Assembly: GCA_012184525.1 (NCBI GenBank) | Contig: WOFQ01000036.1 | Location: forward strand, 186,001 to 250,000 | DNA from: Xenoacremonium recifei | Lineage: Eukaryota; Ascomycota; Sordariomycetes; Hypocreales; Nectriaceae | DNA: 64,000 bases | Reading direction: 5' to 3' | Shown: in pieces, positions 32,081-42,607 of the stretch | How positions within the stretch are numbered: the stretch's first letter is position 1 | How the letters are laid out: every line of letters starts with the position of its first letter | Translations under genes and position numbers: made by a program | The notes under the pieces: generated by a model | The model's input: only the letters and a program-made list of their open reading frames with translations | The model's database searches: none | What the model was told of the DNA's origin: nothing

Positions 32081-32939
32081 GGTGAAGTGTGTGGTTATGT
32101 TCCAGCCCCTCTGTCAAAACGTTTCTGCCAGTGACAACGAATGAGTGACTTAAACAAGAGTGGAAGGGTCAATCTGTTCAAATGATGTTGACGATAGCTT
32201 CAAATATAATTTTCTGCGGACCAAGAGAGAGGGAAAATGGCTGCTCAGTGAGTGAAAACCCGCACATTAAGTAAGTTGCTTCAAAGAAACAAAAGAGACA
32301 ATCACACGTTGTTCATTCGGCCGTGGCGGCTCACCGCGAACCCACCGAAAGACCCATCCGGGCCGCAAGGTGGCGGTGGATGACTCAGGAAGACGCCGGA
32401 GTGCGGAATACTGTGTTCCGCCACTCCGGGCCCGGAGCTCATCGTCAGACGTCGTGGGCCTGTGAACGCAGCCAATTGGTCCTTTGCCATTCATTTCGGT
32501 AAGTACAAGTCGGTTACCTTTTGTCATATATGGCGAAGACACCAAACCTGCATCCCGCCCTCCAGACAAAGACGGTCTCCATCCACCTGGGAGAATTCGT
32601 GCTGAGGTGAGGCCCCGCAGTCGCGGAGAGGACTTACATAGACCTCATATGTCCACCCCGAAATAAAAGGCAGAGCTCCGAGAAGAAAAGCCAGGTAGTA
32701 CTCCGCACAGCCGGCTCATTGAACGATTGAGAGAACGAAAGTGACACAGAAACCGTTGTGGCTCTCGTTACAGAGGTCGGTTCTGACACGTGTGAGACAC
32801 GTGACTCCCATGGACGAACAGACATCTTGAAGTGGGGCTTCATAATCGATAAGCCATGCGGGCCAATTTTTTTTCCTGCGCCCGCCCTCCTCCTCTCATG
32901 ACATCTCTGCGCGCCTCGTGACAACCCCAGCAATCAATC
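32081..32939. promoter_or_regulatory. Divergent intergenic, histidine phosphatase / RPA12
   Basis: 859 bp between divergent start codons. No coding signal. TAGTACTCCG near 32694 belongs to the recurrent TACTCCG motif of this window. ACACGTG/CACGTG-type sites occur near 32787-32803 (GACACGTGTGAGACACGTGA). Confidence 0.5.
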
Positions 32940-33392
32940 ATGCCCGTCCAATTCTGCAAGGACTGCGGAGATCTTCTCCCGATCTCGCAGAGTCGCCAGA
33001 TCGACTGCCAATGCTGCGGCCTCGCGAACACAAGTAAGTCTCCTCGAGTCCAGCCTGTCGCAAGCTGCTTGCTCACCTTCCTAGACAAACTGCTTAGCAC
33101 CGTCACCGTTTCTTCCACGAACGACTTCCCCTCCGAATTGCGCGATAGTCGAAGTGTGGTGCAGAAGGCGAAGCATTCGGCCTCGACGGATACTTGGTCC
33201 ACGATCGATATGAACTGCCCGAAGTGCAATGCTCAGGAAGTCAAGTACACTGCTCTGCAGCTGCGAAGTGCTGATGAAGGCACTACGATGTTCTACTTCT
33301 GCCCGAACTGCTCCGCGAGGTAAGCATACTGACAGCACCAGTCTTTATGTTCGAAAACTAATATTGAATCAAGATGGAACGAAAACAATTAA
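32940..33392 (+). CDS. RPA12: RNA polymerase I subunit RPA12
   Basis: Three exons, 32940-33033, 33085-33319 and 33374-33392; 348 nt, 115 residues. It has an N-terminal zinc ribbon (FCKDCGDLL... CQCCGLANT) and a C-terminal TFIIS-like ribbon (MNCPKCNAQEV... YFCPNCSARWNENN) with the acidic RSADEGTTMFYFC hairpin that supports RNA cleavage by Pol I. The third exon adds only WNENN-stop, typical of the family. The first intron (51 nt) is a multiple of three without a stop, so a naive ORF runs through it. The usual C-G-H-R-W ending appears here as C-S-A-R-W. It acts in the nucleolus in rRNA synthesis. Confidence 0.93.
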
Positions 33393-34731
33393 GGCGAAGG
33401 GGCGGTAGTCCGCTAAGCAGGATCTTTTTGGGGTTTGGTGTTTAAAAGAGCGATAGAACCATGGGATACAGGAGTACTTGGTTGATTTCGAACGACATTT
33501 CTTGGAGTAGAACTGGTTTTTTTCTGTTTGTCCCAGTGAGCGTCCACGAGGAGAGCGTACATATGTACACAGGCATCAATACCAACATTGAGGTTTCCAG
33601 TTCGTGAGCCAGTGATTACACTTTCGGTCAACCCTTGACCTCTTATACTAAAGCCTGGTTAGTAGTATGTCTCGCTCAGGAGGAGTCTGTACATGTATCT
33701 CCAAGGAGGTCATTCGAGATTCGTGTGCGACAAAAAACAAGCAGGAGGAAGCACAAGTGTATGCATAGGGAAGAGTTAAATGTCTGCATGGACTCGACGG
33801 AACAGACTCTCAATGAAGATGCGAGAGGCGAGGGGGAAATAATCAAAGTTCTACACTGTCATCTGGCTACTTGAATGGTCTGGAGAAGAACATGAGATTC
33901 AAAATTCTCTGGACACAACCTCCCAGTACATTTCTAAGTACTAAGAGAATTATATGATCAAAGGCATGACATACGGCGGAATGCCTAGGTAAGCCGTGTT
34001 CTATCCCCTAGAGTCATCATTGAAGGCATTGTATGTAAGCCACAATCGGCAAATGATGATTTCAGGGCATTGTGATGCAAAGGGCTAACCCAAATATCTA
34101 CATGGTTCACAGGTAAACCGATAATAACACTTCTCGGATTGCGAGTCACCTTGGCGATAAAAATTTAAAAGGATCGTGATCTGTTCTGGCCTTGATTCTA
34201 TACAGCAGGAAGATTGAAACACAGAACAAAACAAGAAAATGCTCGTATTGGGCTCCACGGTGAAGGCTAACGCGTGCTACTCCCGTGCACCAGCCACTGC
34301 TACTTCAACAAGGGCAGTGCCATAGATTGTTTTTTTTTTTTTAACGAAAATCTCTCCATATATCAAAATTGAGTTGAACTTCTCGCAATAAACGGACATC
34401 ACGAAGAGCAAGTCCAGTCCACAAGTAATAAGTAATTCATTAGTCTCAAGGCTGCCGAGCACGCACGTCTCAACATGGCCGTGCTTGATCACGCAACCTA
34501 CGTCGCACTCTCTACAAAAAGCTTACCAGCCTGCAAAAAAACACCCCAAATACTCACATCAGAAAGAAAACAACTTTTTTAACTTGAAGGAAAAGAGCCG
34601 TGGTCAAATCATCATACGGCCCCATGAAAAGTAGCTAAATTACCCTACACAGAAAGCGGCTAAGTCGATTTGGCGCTTTCATCGCTAGGCTATATAGTTA
34701 TCAATAAGTTACCTTTCTTCAACCGCAACAA
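33393..34731. other. Intergenic upstream of the initiator tRNA
   Basis: 1.3 kb without a supportable gene. It is AT-richer than average and has a 13-nt T run at 34330-34342. ORFs are all under 80 codons. Confidence 0.5.
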
Positions 34732-34803
34732 AGCAATTTGGCGCAGTGGAAGCGCGCCGGGCTCATAACCCGGAGGTCGCACGATCGAAACGTGCAATTG
34801 CTA
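34732..34803 (+). tRNA. Initiator tRNA-Met (CAT)
   Basis: 72 nt, no intron. It folds fully: acceptor AGCAATT/AATTGCT, D-stem GCGC/GCGC, anticodon arm CCGGG-CTCATAA-CCCGG, variable AGGTC, T-arm GCACG-ATCGAAA-CGTGC, discriminator A. The first pair is A-T, three G-C pairs sit next to the anticodon loop, and the T-loop starts with A instead of T; these three marks distinguish the eukaryotic initiator from elongator tRNA-Met. It serves translation start-site selection. Confidence 0.96.
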
Positions 34804-34812
34804 TAGTGGTTA

Positions 34813-34819
34813 TTTTTTT
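34813..34819 (+). terminator. Pol III terminator of tRNA-iMet
   Basis: Run of seven T residues starting 10 nt after the tRNA 3' end. Confidence 0.85.
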
Positions 34820-35211
34820 GCGATCATTTCTGCTAGCATGCCGTCGTTTTTATCTTCTTTTTGGCTAAGGTGATGTCTGTTTTATTTTATTTCGCCTTCT
34901 TTGAGATCCTTTGCCATTCGTTGTCTACGGTCACTAAGCGCTTATGCGTACCGGTGTCAATACTTCTACAGTAAGGCACAGCAAAAGATGTACGAAGCTG
35001 ATACTATAACTCAATTCCCATGTCCGCCGCAACTTTGCAATTGCATACAGAGTAGGTACTAGGTCCGTAGGTACAGTAGGTACATCTGGAGGTCCGATGT
35101 GTCAGCATGGCATTCATGCTACGCCTGTGAGCGAACCTCGATCCGTTAAAACTCCATGAAAATAAGGTATCCTCCCCCCTCCCCCTTTGCAGCCATATCT
35201 CCCAAATCCCC
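34820..35211. other. Intergenic between tRNA-iMet and VPS27
   Basis: 392 bp, the 3' flank of VPS27. It contains repeated GTAGGTAC-like words around 35055-35085 (AGGTACTAGGTCCGTAGGTA). Nothing else seen. Confidence 0.45.
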
Positions 35212-37615
35212 TCAAAACTCAATCAATGCCTCCTCCTGCACAGGCTGCATCACGGGCTCGTGGGTTGGCACCGACGGCATCGGGATCCAGCTTTGGGGCG
35301 TGGGCGTGGCCTGTTGAGCCGGCGCCTGCTGTTGCGGTTGCTGTCGCTGCTGGTGTGGCACCGTCGGCTGCCAGTAGGACTGCTGTTGGTATGCCGGCTG
35401 CGTGGGTTGAGCAGGCTGGGTAGGTTGAGGTGCTGGGGTAGGTTGGGCGGTTTGCACAGGCTGGATGGGGGCCTGAACTGGTGTAGGCTGGGTTGGGACA
35501 GCCGCAGGAGTCTGCTGATGCTGCACTGGGGCCTGAAGATTTGGATACGGCGACGTGGGAATTTCGGGTGCTGAACCAGGGGCTGGAGGCTGTTGCATAG
35601 GAGGTGCGCTCTGCTGAGGGCTGAAATAATACTGTGCGTTTGGGTCGGCTGAGGGTGTCGCCAGAGGTTGTTGCTGAGGGGGAATCTGCTGAGCGGGATC
35701 TCGAGGCGGCATCTGTTGGTACGGGTCCTGGGGAGGAGGGGATTGCTGATACGGATCCTGCGGAGCTGAAGGTACGCGAGCCTGCCAGCTATCCTTCCTC
35801 TGAACCTGCGGCTGAGGGGGAAATTGGCCTTGCGGATTTTCAGGGGCAGGCGTGTAAGTCGGGTATGAGGGCTGAGGCGTCGCTTGGACTGGTTGTTGGT
35901 ATGGCTGATTTGACGGCGGAGCTTGGTAACTCATTCGCTGGCCGGTGTAGAAGCTCTCTGCTGGGCCAGCATTGCTGGAGATTTGAGACGAGATCGAAGG
36001 GTAAGGCCCCTGTTGGCGAGGAGGAGGGAGATTGTATCCTCCAAGACTCTGTTGGCTATAAGCCTTGGACAGCCGTTCCTCGAGCATTCGGTCGTAATAT
36101 CGAACGACAGTCGAGAGCTTGGCATGAAGATCAAGGAGAGTGTCTATGGCAATTTAGTAATTTGGACAATGGAACTGGCTGGCTCCTTACGTACCGTGCT
36201 TGCTCATGGTCTCACCATACGTCCTTGCTAGTTTTGGTCGCAGCGCTCCGATGCTGTCGTAGAGCTCTTGGATCTGGGGTTCCCGCAGAATAGTACCCGG
36301 TGGTTGTGTCTGAAGTCGGTCAACAAGTGTAGCGAATAAGTTGATATTCTCGGCCTCTACAGGCGTCAGTTCGTAGTCGTTCTTGGGCAAGACAAAAGGC
36401 GCGGATGACGAGGGTGCCGAGGATTGCTCCTTAAGCGCGGCGGCATGTCGCTTTTTCTGCTCTTCCATGTCCGCGAGAGATGCGGCAATGGCAGCCTTGA
36501 GATCTTCATCCTCTTCCTCGGCCTGCTTAGCAGCCTCGCTATTTCCGTTGGTCTGGGTGAAGCTAGCAACCGGTTCTGCATATCCTCTTGAATGGCTCTT
36601 GACCTCCTCCAGGCTCATAGCAAGGGCTTTCTTAAGGTCCTCGTCATACATTTCGTCGATCCGAGCGTTTCGTGGCTGCATAGCCGACGTGCTTCGATGT
36701 TTGTGCGGGTAGGTAGGGGAGCGATCAAGTGCCGGTTCCTTGTAGTTCTTGTTGGTGAGCTTTGCATAGCATCCATCGTCGACTCGCACAGGCGTGTGGA
36801 TTCCGAGATGAGGTAGAGCAACCGTCTTGGTCGAGCACTGCTGATCGAAGCAGTTTCCGCAGTTTCGGCAATGGTGTTTCCTGTTGGTGAAGGTGAAGGC
36901 TGTCCGACATCGCATACAGACTTCCGAGTCAGTCCATTCGGGAGGCTACCGTGTTTAAAGTCAGCATTCATCGACGCGATTATGTTTGGACTGGTACTGC
37001 TTACCGCACTGCTGTCAATCATGCTGCTGGCCACCGACACCTTGGGGGGGAACTGGTAGCCGTCTCGTTCTAGATTCTTGTAGACCTCGCCAATGTACGA
37101 CAGCTCGTAGCGTCCCTCCGTGGCCCCAGCCCAGGACTGTATGAGCTCGAGGATCTTCGATTTGACTTCGGCATTAACGGCAGCACCTCCGACGGCCTGG
37201 AGCAACGAGACCATGTTGTCCATAAACTCTCTCGAAGCTATTTCGGCGAGGAAGTGGGAGCCGCCATTCTTCACACAGGTATCGGTGAGCTATGACAGAG
37301 TTAGATCTGGCGACGATGCGGCGACTGGGAGCGAATCGTATGCGTGCGTACATTGAGAGCGCTGAGCTGTGTGTTTGGGTTCTTGTTGCCGATGCGCCGC
37401 TTCAGTGAGCGCATAGCCTCCTTCGGCGCGACGGTCTTGGATCGGATGACATCTGAGATCTCGAGGTTCAGCGCGATATCCTCCCTATAGCAGAGTTAGC
37501 GATGATGCCGCAACGCCGCCCCGATTGCGCGGGCGACCTACAGGCTGCTGCTGGTGGCCTTCTCGATCTGCTCGTCCAGGGCCGTGTTGGCCGAGGACGA
37601 CCACCAGCTCATCAT
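35212..37615 (-). CDS. VPS27: ESCRT-0 subunit Vps27 (VHS-FYVE-UIM)
   Basis: Five exons: 37615-37542, 37484-37352, 37289-37005, 36945-36195 and 36143-35212; 2,175 nt, 724 residues. The VHS domain is about residues 8-145 (start MMSWWSSSANTALDEQIEKA). The FYVE zinc finger is about 165-228 with the PI3P-binding RKHHCRNCG. Two ubiquitin-interacting motifs lie near 265-279 (DEDLKKALAMSLEEV) and 307-324 (EDEDLKAAIAASLADM). A GAT-like helical core (LFATLVDRLQTQP) is followed by a Pro/Gln-rich tail ending EEALIEF, which resembles the clathrin-box ending of yeast Vps27. It sorts ubiquitinated membrane proteins into multivesicular bodies on endosomes. It is divergent from a Doa4-like protease. Confidence 0.95.
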
Positions 37616-38739
37616 GGTGAAGGGCGCTGCTGGGGAGCTTCTGGGGGCTCCGTCGGGGCTAGGGATGCTGGTCGATGGAAGAAATGACGCTCGGCAGGCT
37701 GGCGGCGATGGAATGGGCGGGCAGAGGAGGAGATGTTGAGGAAGAGACGCTGAGGTCTAGGCTGTCGTCGTCGCCCAGGCTCAAAGCGTTTGGTTCGGTG
37801 ATGACCTAACCGCACGTAAGAGTAAGGGTGCCTTGCTCCTGCTGAGGCGGCGCGGCGGGAGCTCCAGTTAGGTTAGGTTCAGGCTGTTGCCGCGCCGGTA
37901 GGGAGGGCCCGGTTTTTTACAGTGCAGTCTAAGCTGGGGCACCGCCTGTAAGCGCGATGCCCAGCGCCAGCCTACAGGGCTCCAGCTTCCCGTCGTGTCA
38001 ATCCGCTCTGCCTTGCATCACCTGGAGCTGCAACTGGAGACGCCCCGGTCTGGCTACCTACATAGGTACTTTAGCCCGCTGACCGATCAGTAACGCCGGG
38101 CGCGACTCGTCCAGTGGAGTTTTCTTGGCCCGGCAGCAGCAGCCTGGAGCCGGATGACGCAGGCGCTGTGGCGTGGGTGGTGGCTCGTGAGCACTTGGGT
38201 TAAAGTAGGTTGCTGACAGACCAGGAAGTGGCACAGGTACAGCAGCTCTGGCCCCAGGTACCTCCCGGGGCCGCCCTTCCTCCGCCTGACGTCAGGTAGA
38301 CCCCGGCTCCCCATTGTACTTGTACCCCCGCGACCACATGGCTGGGCTGGGCTGGCTGGCACTTCTTCTTCCCGTCCACACATCCATCCCAAGGCCAGCC
38401 AGGCCACCGTCACCACCACCACCAGCCCAACTCCTTCCTTTGTGATGCACACAACGCCTTGCTCATTCACCGCGCTTTGACATATCTCTTTGACCCCCGC
38501 CGTTCTTTGTCGAGGATGCTCGCATTCCAGCCACTCTCCTGAGGCCAGAGCGGCATCTAGGTACTTCAACCGCCACCCATGCTCCTCCATCAACGTCCGA
38601 GACCTCGTCGATCCCACCGCCGCCGCCGCCTCCTCGATCTGCGCCCGCAGATACCCTCGAGCCGACGCCGAAGCCTGTACTCGAGACCCTTCAGTTGAGA
38701 CATGCAGCTGGGATAGCCTCATCCCGAGCGACATTCACA
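37616..38739. promoter_or_regulatory. Divergent promoter region, VPS27 / DOA4-like
   Basis: 1,124 bp between the two start codons, with no other gene. It contains runs of GGCTGGGCTGG near 38340-38365, a TGACGTCA-like word (CTGACGTCAGG) near 38287, and a CT-rich leader before the plus-strand gene. Individual elements are not assigned. Confidence 0.55.
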
Positions 38740-41700
38740 ATGACTTCGGTTGGCCATTCGCGCTCGAGCAGCCTGGTCGACAGCGGGAAGCACTCCATGG
38801 CCAGCAACGGCGTCCTCAGTCTGCCACCAGGCCAAGGCGGCCGGAATGGCGTCGCCCCGCGGCCTGGGGGAGCTCCTATACCTCACATCGACGATATTCT
38901 CGCCGTTCCGAAAGACATCGATCCCAACCAGTCAGTCAAGCGGTTGCTAGAAACGGCCGAGATGGCCCTGCGGCAGGCCGAGATTGCTCGAGACTACAAC
39001 CGGCCAGCGATGGCCCTCAAAGATTATATACGGGCCTCGATTATCGCGGTGCAAGTCATCCGAAATCACAGAGATTACGCCACCTTGAAGGGCGGCCGAG
39101 AAGATTTGACGCGGATGCATAACGCACTACTCAAGCGCATCAGCCAACAGGACGAGGCCTTTGCCAAGATTAAAAAAGAAATCATTGCAGACAATAAGAG
39201 GACGGGTGTTCAACCGTCTTTGCCTCGCGCTGGAGTAACCAATGGGAACGGGACCGCGATGTCGCCAACGAAACAATCAGGCATACAGTCTGCAGATGTG
39301 TCTCCTCGCACGAGTTTGAGCAGCCCAACCGCCAAAGCGAGACCGATTGTCCACCCGAAGCCACAATCATTACACGGCAATGCTATCAAACATGGTTCAG
39401 CCGGGGTTGGCGCACCCCAGGATCTCCTTGCTCGATTCGCAAACCTGAGAGGGCCGCAACCATCACCAGGTCAGGATCCCCGGATAAAGACACATCAAAT
39501 CGTCCCTCCGAGGCCGATGGGCCCCCGGGATATGCCACAAAAGCCGAAGATTGGCATAGACAGCTCTGTTCCAAGTCTACCCAAGATGCCGGATGCAATC
39601 TACAGCCCAGCCCGGGGGAGTATTGATACACCACGATTACCCGCAACTACACCTCGTGGCGGGCCTTACAATAGAACTGGCTCCTCGGCCTCTTTGAATG
39701 GCACTCCGGCTGCAACAATCCAACCCCAAAGCGATTACTTCACACCTACACAGAGTTACTCAAACAACTCGATACCACCCGTACCGCCCAGCAACTCTGC
39801 CATGAGGATACCTGACGGCGACTCTATCACTCCCGAGGAGCTTTACCAAGCCATGAAGGGCAAGGGCTCCATTCTGATCATCGATATCCGGCTTCGAGAA
39901 GACTTTAACGAAGGCCACATCATGTCTTCTTCGACTATCTGCATCGAGCCGAGCATTCTATTACGAGAAAACCCATCAGCCGATGCCATCTCCGAAAGCC
40001 TTGTGCTCTCACCAAATAATGAACAAAGCTTGTTCGAAAGACGTGACAAGTACGATCTCGTCGTATTCTATGACCAAGACTCAGAAGAAGTTCCGAGCTC
40101 TCCTCGAAATTCGGATGATCTCGTTATCGTATCTCTTCACAGGGCCCTCGTGCATTTCAACTACAACAAGGAGCTGAGAAACTCGCCTAAGATTCTCAAG
40201 GGAGGCATTGACGCATGGATAGATCTCATGGGCCCTGCTTCCCTCCAGTCTACGACGGCGACAGCTGCAACCAAACCGAGTCACCCAGGCCGCAGCCGAA
40301 ACAAAAGCGTGCATCTCGAAAGGAGGAAATCCAAGTATGTCGTAAAGTCACTGAGGCCAGATGATGTTCGGGTGTGGCAGGAGACCCTGAAGAAAGATGA
40401 CATGGACACGGAGTCCTCACCCAACTTCCTCCGAACAACTGAAGACTTCCTTCGACGGTTTCCCCCAGTTTCCGTCGGGCAGGAGTCGATGGTCTCCCCT
40501 GTGCAGTCGCCCGTACAGCCGCCGCAACCACCAGCCAAGCCAGCCTATGGCTTATCCCACAAAGTTGCCCTGTACTCTGATCTCCCATCGCCCCCGACAA
40601 GGCCTGCCCCAGCGTTGCCTCGACCAAGCTTCACCGGGAGATCCCAGGGCGCCGAGGAGGAAGAGGTTATAGAGCAGACAAACGCCGCCGTGACGAGGCC
40701 AGCCACCAAGTTCTACACCGGGCTTAACAACCCCGGCAACTGGTGCTATGCCAACAGCACGCTGCAATCCATGCTAGCTGCTCCTGGCTTTGGGAGGGAG
40801 TTGGCTGACTCGGAGTGGTTGGAGACTTACAAGGTGCCGCGGAAGAGTGACGAGAAGATCGACCATCCGCAGTTCATGGTTCGAATCATGTCTAGCCTGT
40901 TTCACTGGATGAGCACCGGGAAGTTCCAAGTCATGAAGGCTCAGACATTGATGGTGTGTATTCTTGGTCTTATATTTTGAGAATGAATGCTGACTTTGTC
41001 ACAGGACTACTCTCGTCACCTATGCTCTCAGGGCCGAAGCATCGAGCAATTCGGCGGCACTCGCCAACTCGACGCCTCCGAATTCATGTCCTTCCTCATC
41101 ACTCACCTCCAGGACGAAACCAACACCCGCCGAGATCGCGACGGCGCTGCCGCCCAACCAGACATCAAGCACCAGTCTCTTCTGCGCGCAGCCATCGAGT
41201 ACTGGGGCAACCACAGCGAGTACAGCCGATCCGTCATCGATCGCTACTGGCGCGCCCTGGAGCTTTCCCTCGTTCAATGTGTTGAATGCAACACGCGCAC
41301 CGGCCAGTTCAACCCCTTTGAATGGATCCCTCTGACGGTTGAGATGGGCCGCGGCATGAGTCTCGAGAAGGCCCTTGAATACTACACCGCTGACAACCGC
41401 ATCGACGACTTCGAGTGCGACCACTGCCACCGGCGCACCCTCGCGCGCCAATCCCTCCGCTTCGCCCGCCTGCCGCCCATCATCTGCGTCGTGTTCCGGC
41501 GCTTCCACTACAAGGGCGCCGACCTGCTCAAGTCCACGGCCGTCATCACCTGGGACTTCAACAACACCGACTTCTCCCCCTTCTTCATCAACCCGTCAGA
41601 CTGGGCCGGCGCCCGCGAGGCAACCAAAGACCCGGCCTTCACCGGCCCGTTCCAGTACGAGTGCTACGCCGTCATCGTCCATGGCGGGAGTCGCACGGAT

Positions 41701-41895
41701 AACGGCCACTATTTTGCCTATGTGCGTGATCCGTCATCTCACGATCCGTATGCTTGGCTGTGCTGCAACGACAGCCGCGTTACGAAGGTGCGTCTCGGGA
41801 GCGGCGATCGCGACGACGTCCAGGACGAGGTGTTCAAATCTGGACGAGACCGTGTGCCGTACATTGTCTTCTTCCGGCGGAAAGGTCTCCGGTGA
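38740..41895 (+). CDS. DOA4: Doa4-type ubiquitin-specific protease (USP8-dimer + rhodanese + USP)
   Basis: Two exons, 38740-40953 and 41005-41895 (51-nt intron GTGTGT to CACAG); 1,034 residues. The in-frame ATG at 38740 (MTSVGHSRSSSL) has a good context. Domains in order: USP8-dimerisation/MIT-like helices about 48-145; a disordered Pro/Ser-rich linker; a rhodanese-like domain about 363-500 (ILIIDIRLREDFNEGHI) without an active-site Cys, as in Doa4; and the USP catalytic domain from about 658 with Cys669 (GLNNPGNWCYANSTLQSM) and His973 (TDNGHYFAYVRD). A zinc-binding CxxC pair sits in between (CVECNT, CDHCH). The Cys box has Trp where most USPs have Thr or Ser. Predicted role: removing ubiquitin from cargo at late endosomes. 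Confidence 0.92.
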
Positions 41896-42607
41896 GCGAG
41901 CTTTTTGGATATGCACCACCTTGGATCCCTTCTTGCATTTCATTGTTTCCAACATCTATACAAACTATACTTAGCCAGCATCTTCGTCGTCGGCGCACCA
42001 CTGCATCATCACCCAGGCGTTCTGGGTTTTTTTTCCCGTTAGGCGGTGAGACGATAACTAGTAAATGAAAAACACGTCTTCCAGATCTCGTGATCCCTCC
42101 TCGTTCGGTGACTGGTCGAGGCTGATATGTTCCCATCGCTGGCCCCTCTCCGTATCTCTTAGCCTCGTCAGTGGCTATCACATGCAAAGCGTTCGCAAGG
42201 CCATCCATCCATCCATCAGCTCATGCCAATAAACGGGGCGCTGGGGCCCAGGCGTTGACTTAAAGATTAGCCAGACGCCTGCCTCTCTGTCAGGAACGGC
42301 GATTATCGGTCAGGAACAAGACTCAAAATCACCTCTTTCAAGCAGAGCGGCTCACGGTACGTATACAGAGGCACAGTGACAGATATCCATCGTTGAGATT
42401 CAACGCCCTGAGAGGAATAGGAGAACTAACAATACACATTGGCAGACATCGCAGCGTCCGGACTATAGAAAACAAAAACCAGGCATGAAAGCAGAGGATT
42501 GCCCGACATAAGACGCGCGCGGTATCAATCATTCATCGTCGTCCCCTCTCCGGCCCATATTAAATACGCCTCTTTCCGGCTCATCCGAGATGGCCAACCA
42601 TTCTACC
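41896..42607. other. Convergent intergenic
   Basis: 712 bp between converging genes (DOA4-like and acyl-CoA ligase); presumably 3' UTRs. Nothing recognised. Confidence 0.5.

Noticed and set aside
34732..34803. Elongator tRNA-Met
   Set aside because: A1-T72 pair, A at the start of the T-loop and three G-C pairs in the anticodon stem mark it as the initiator.
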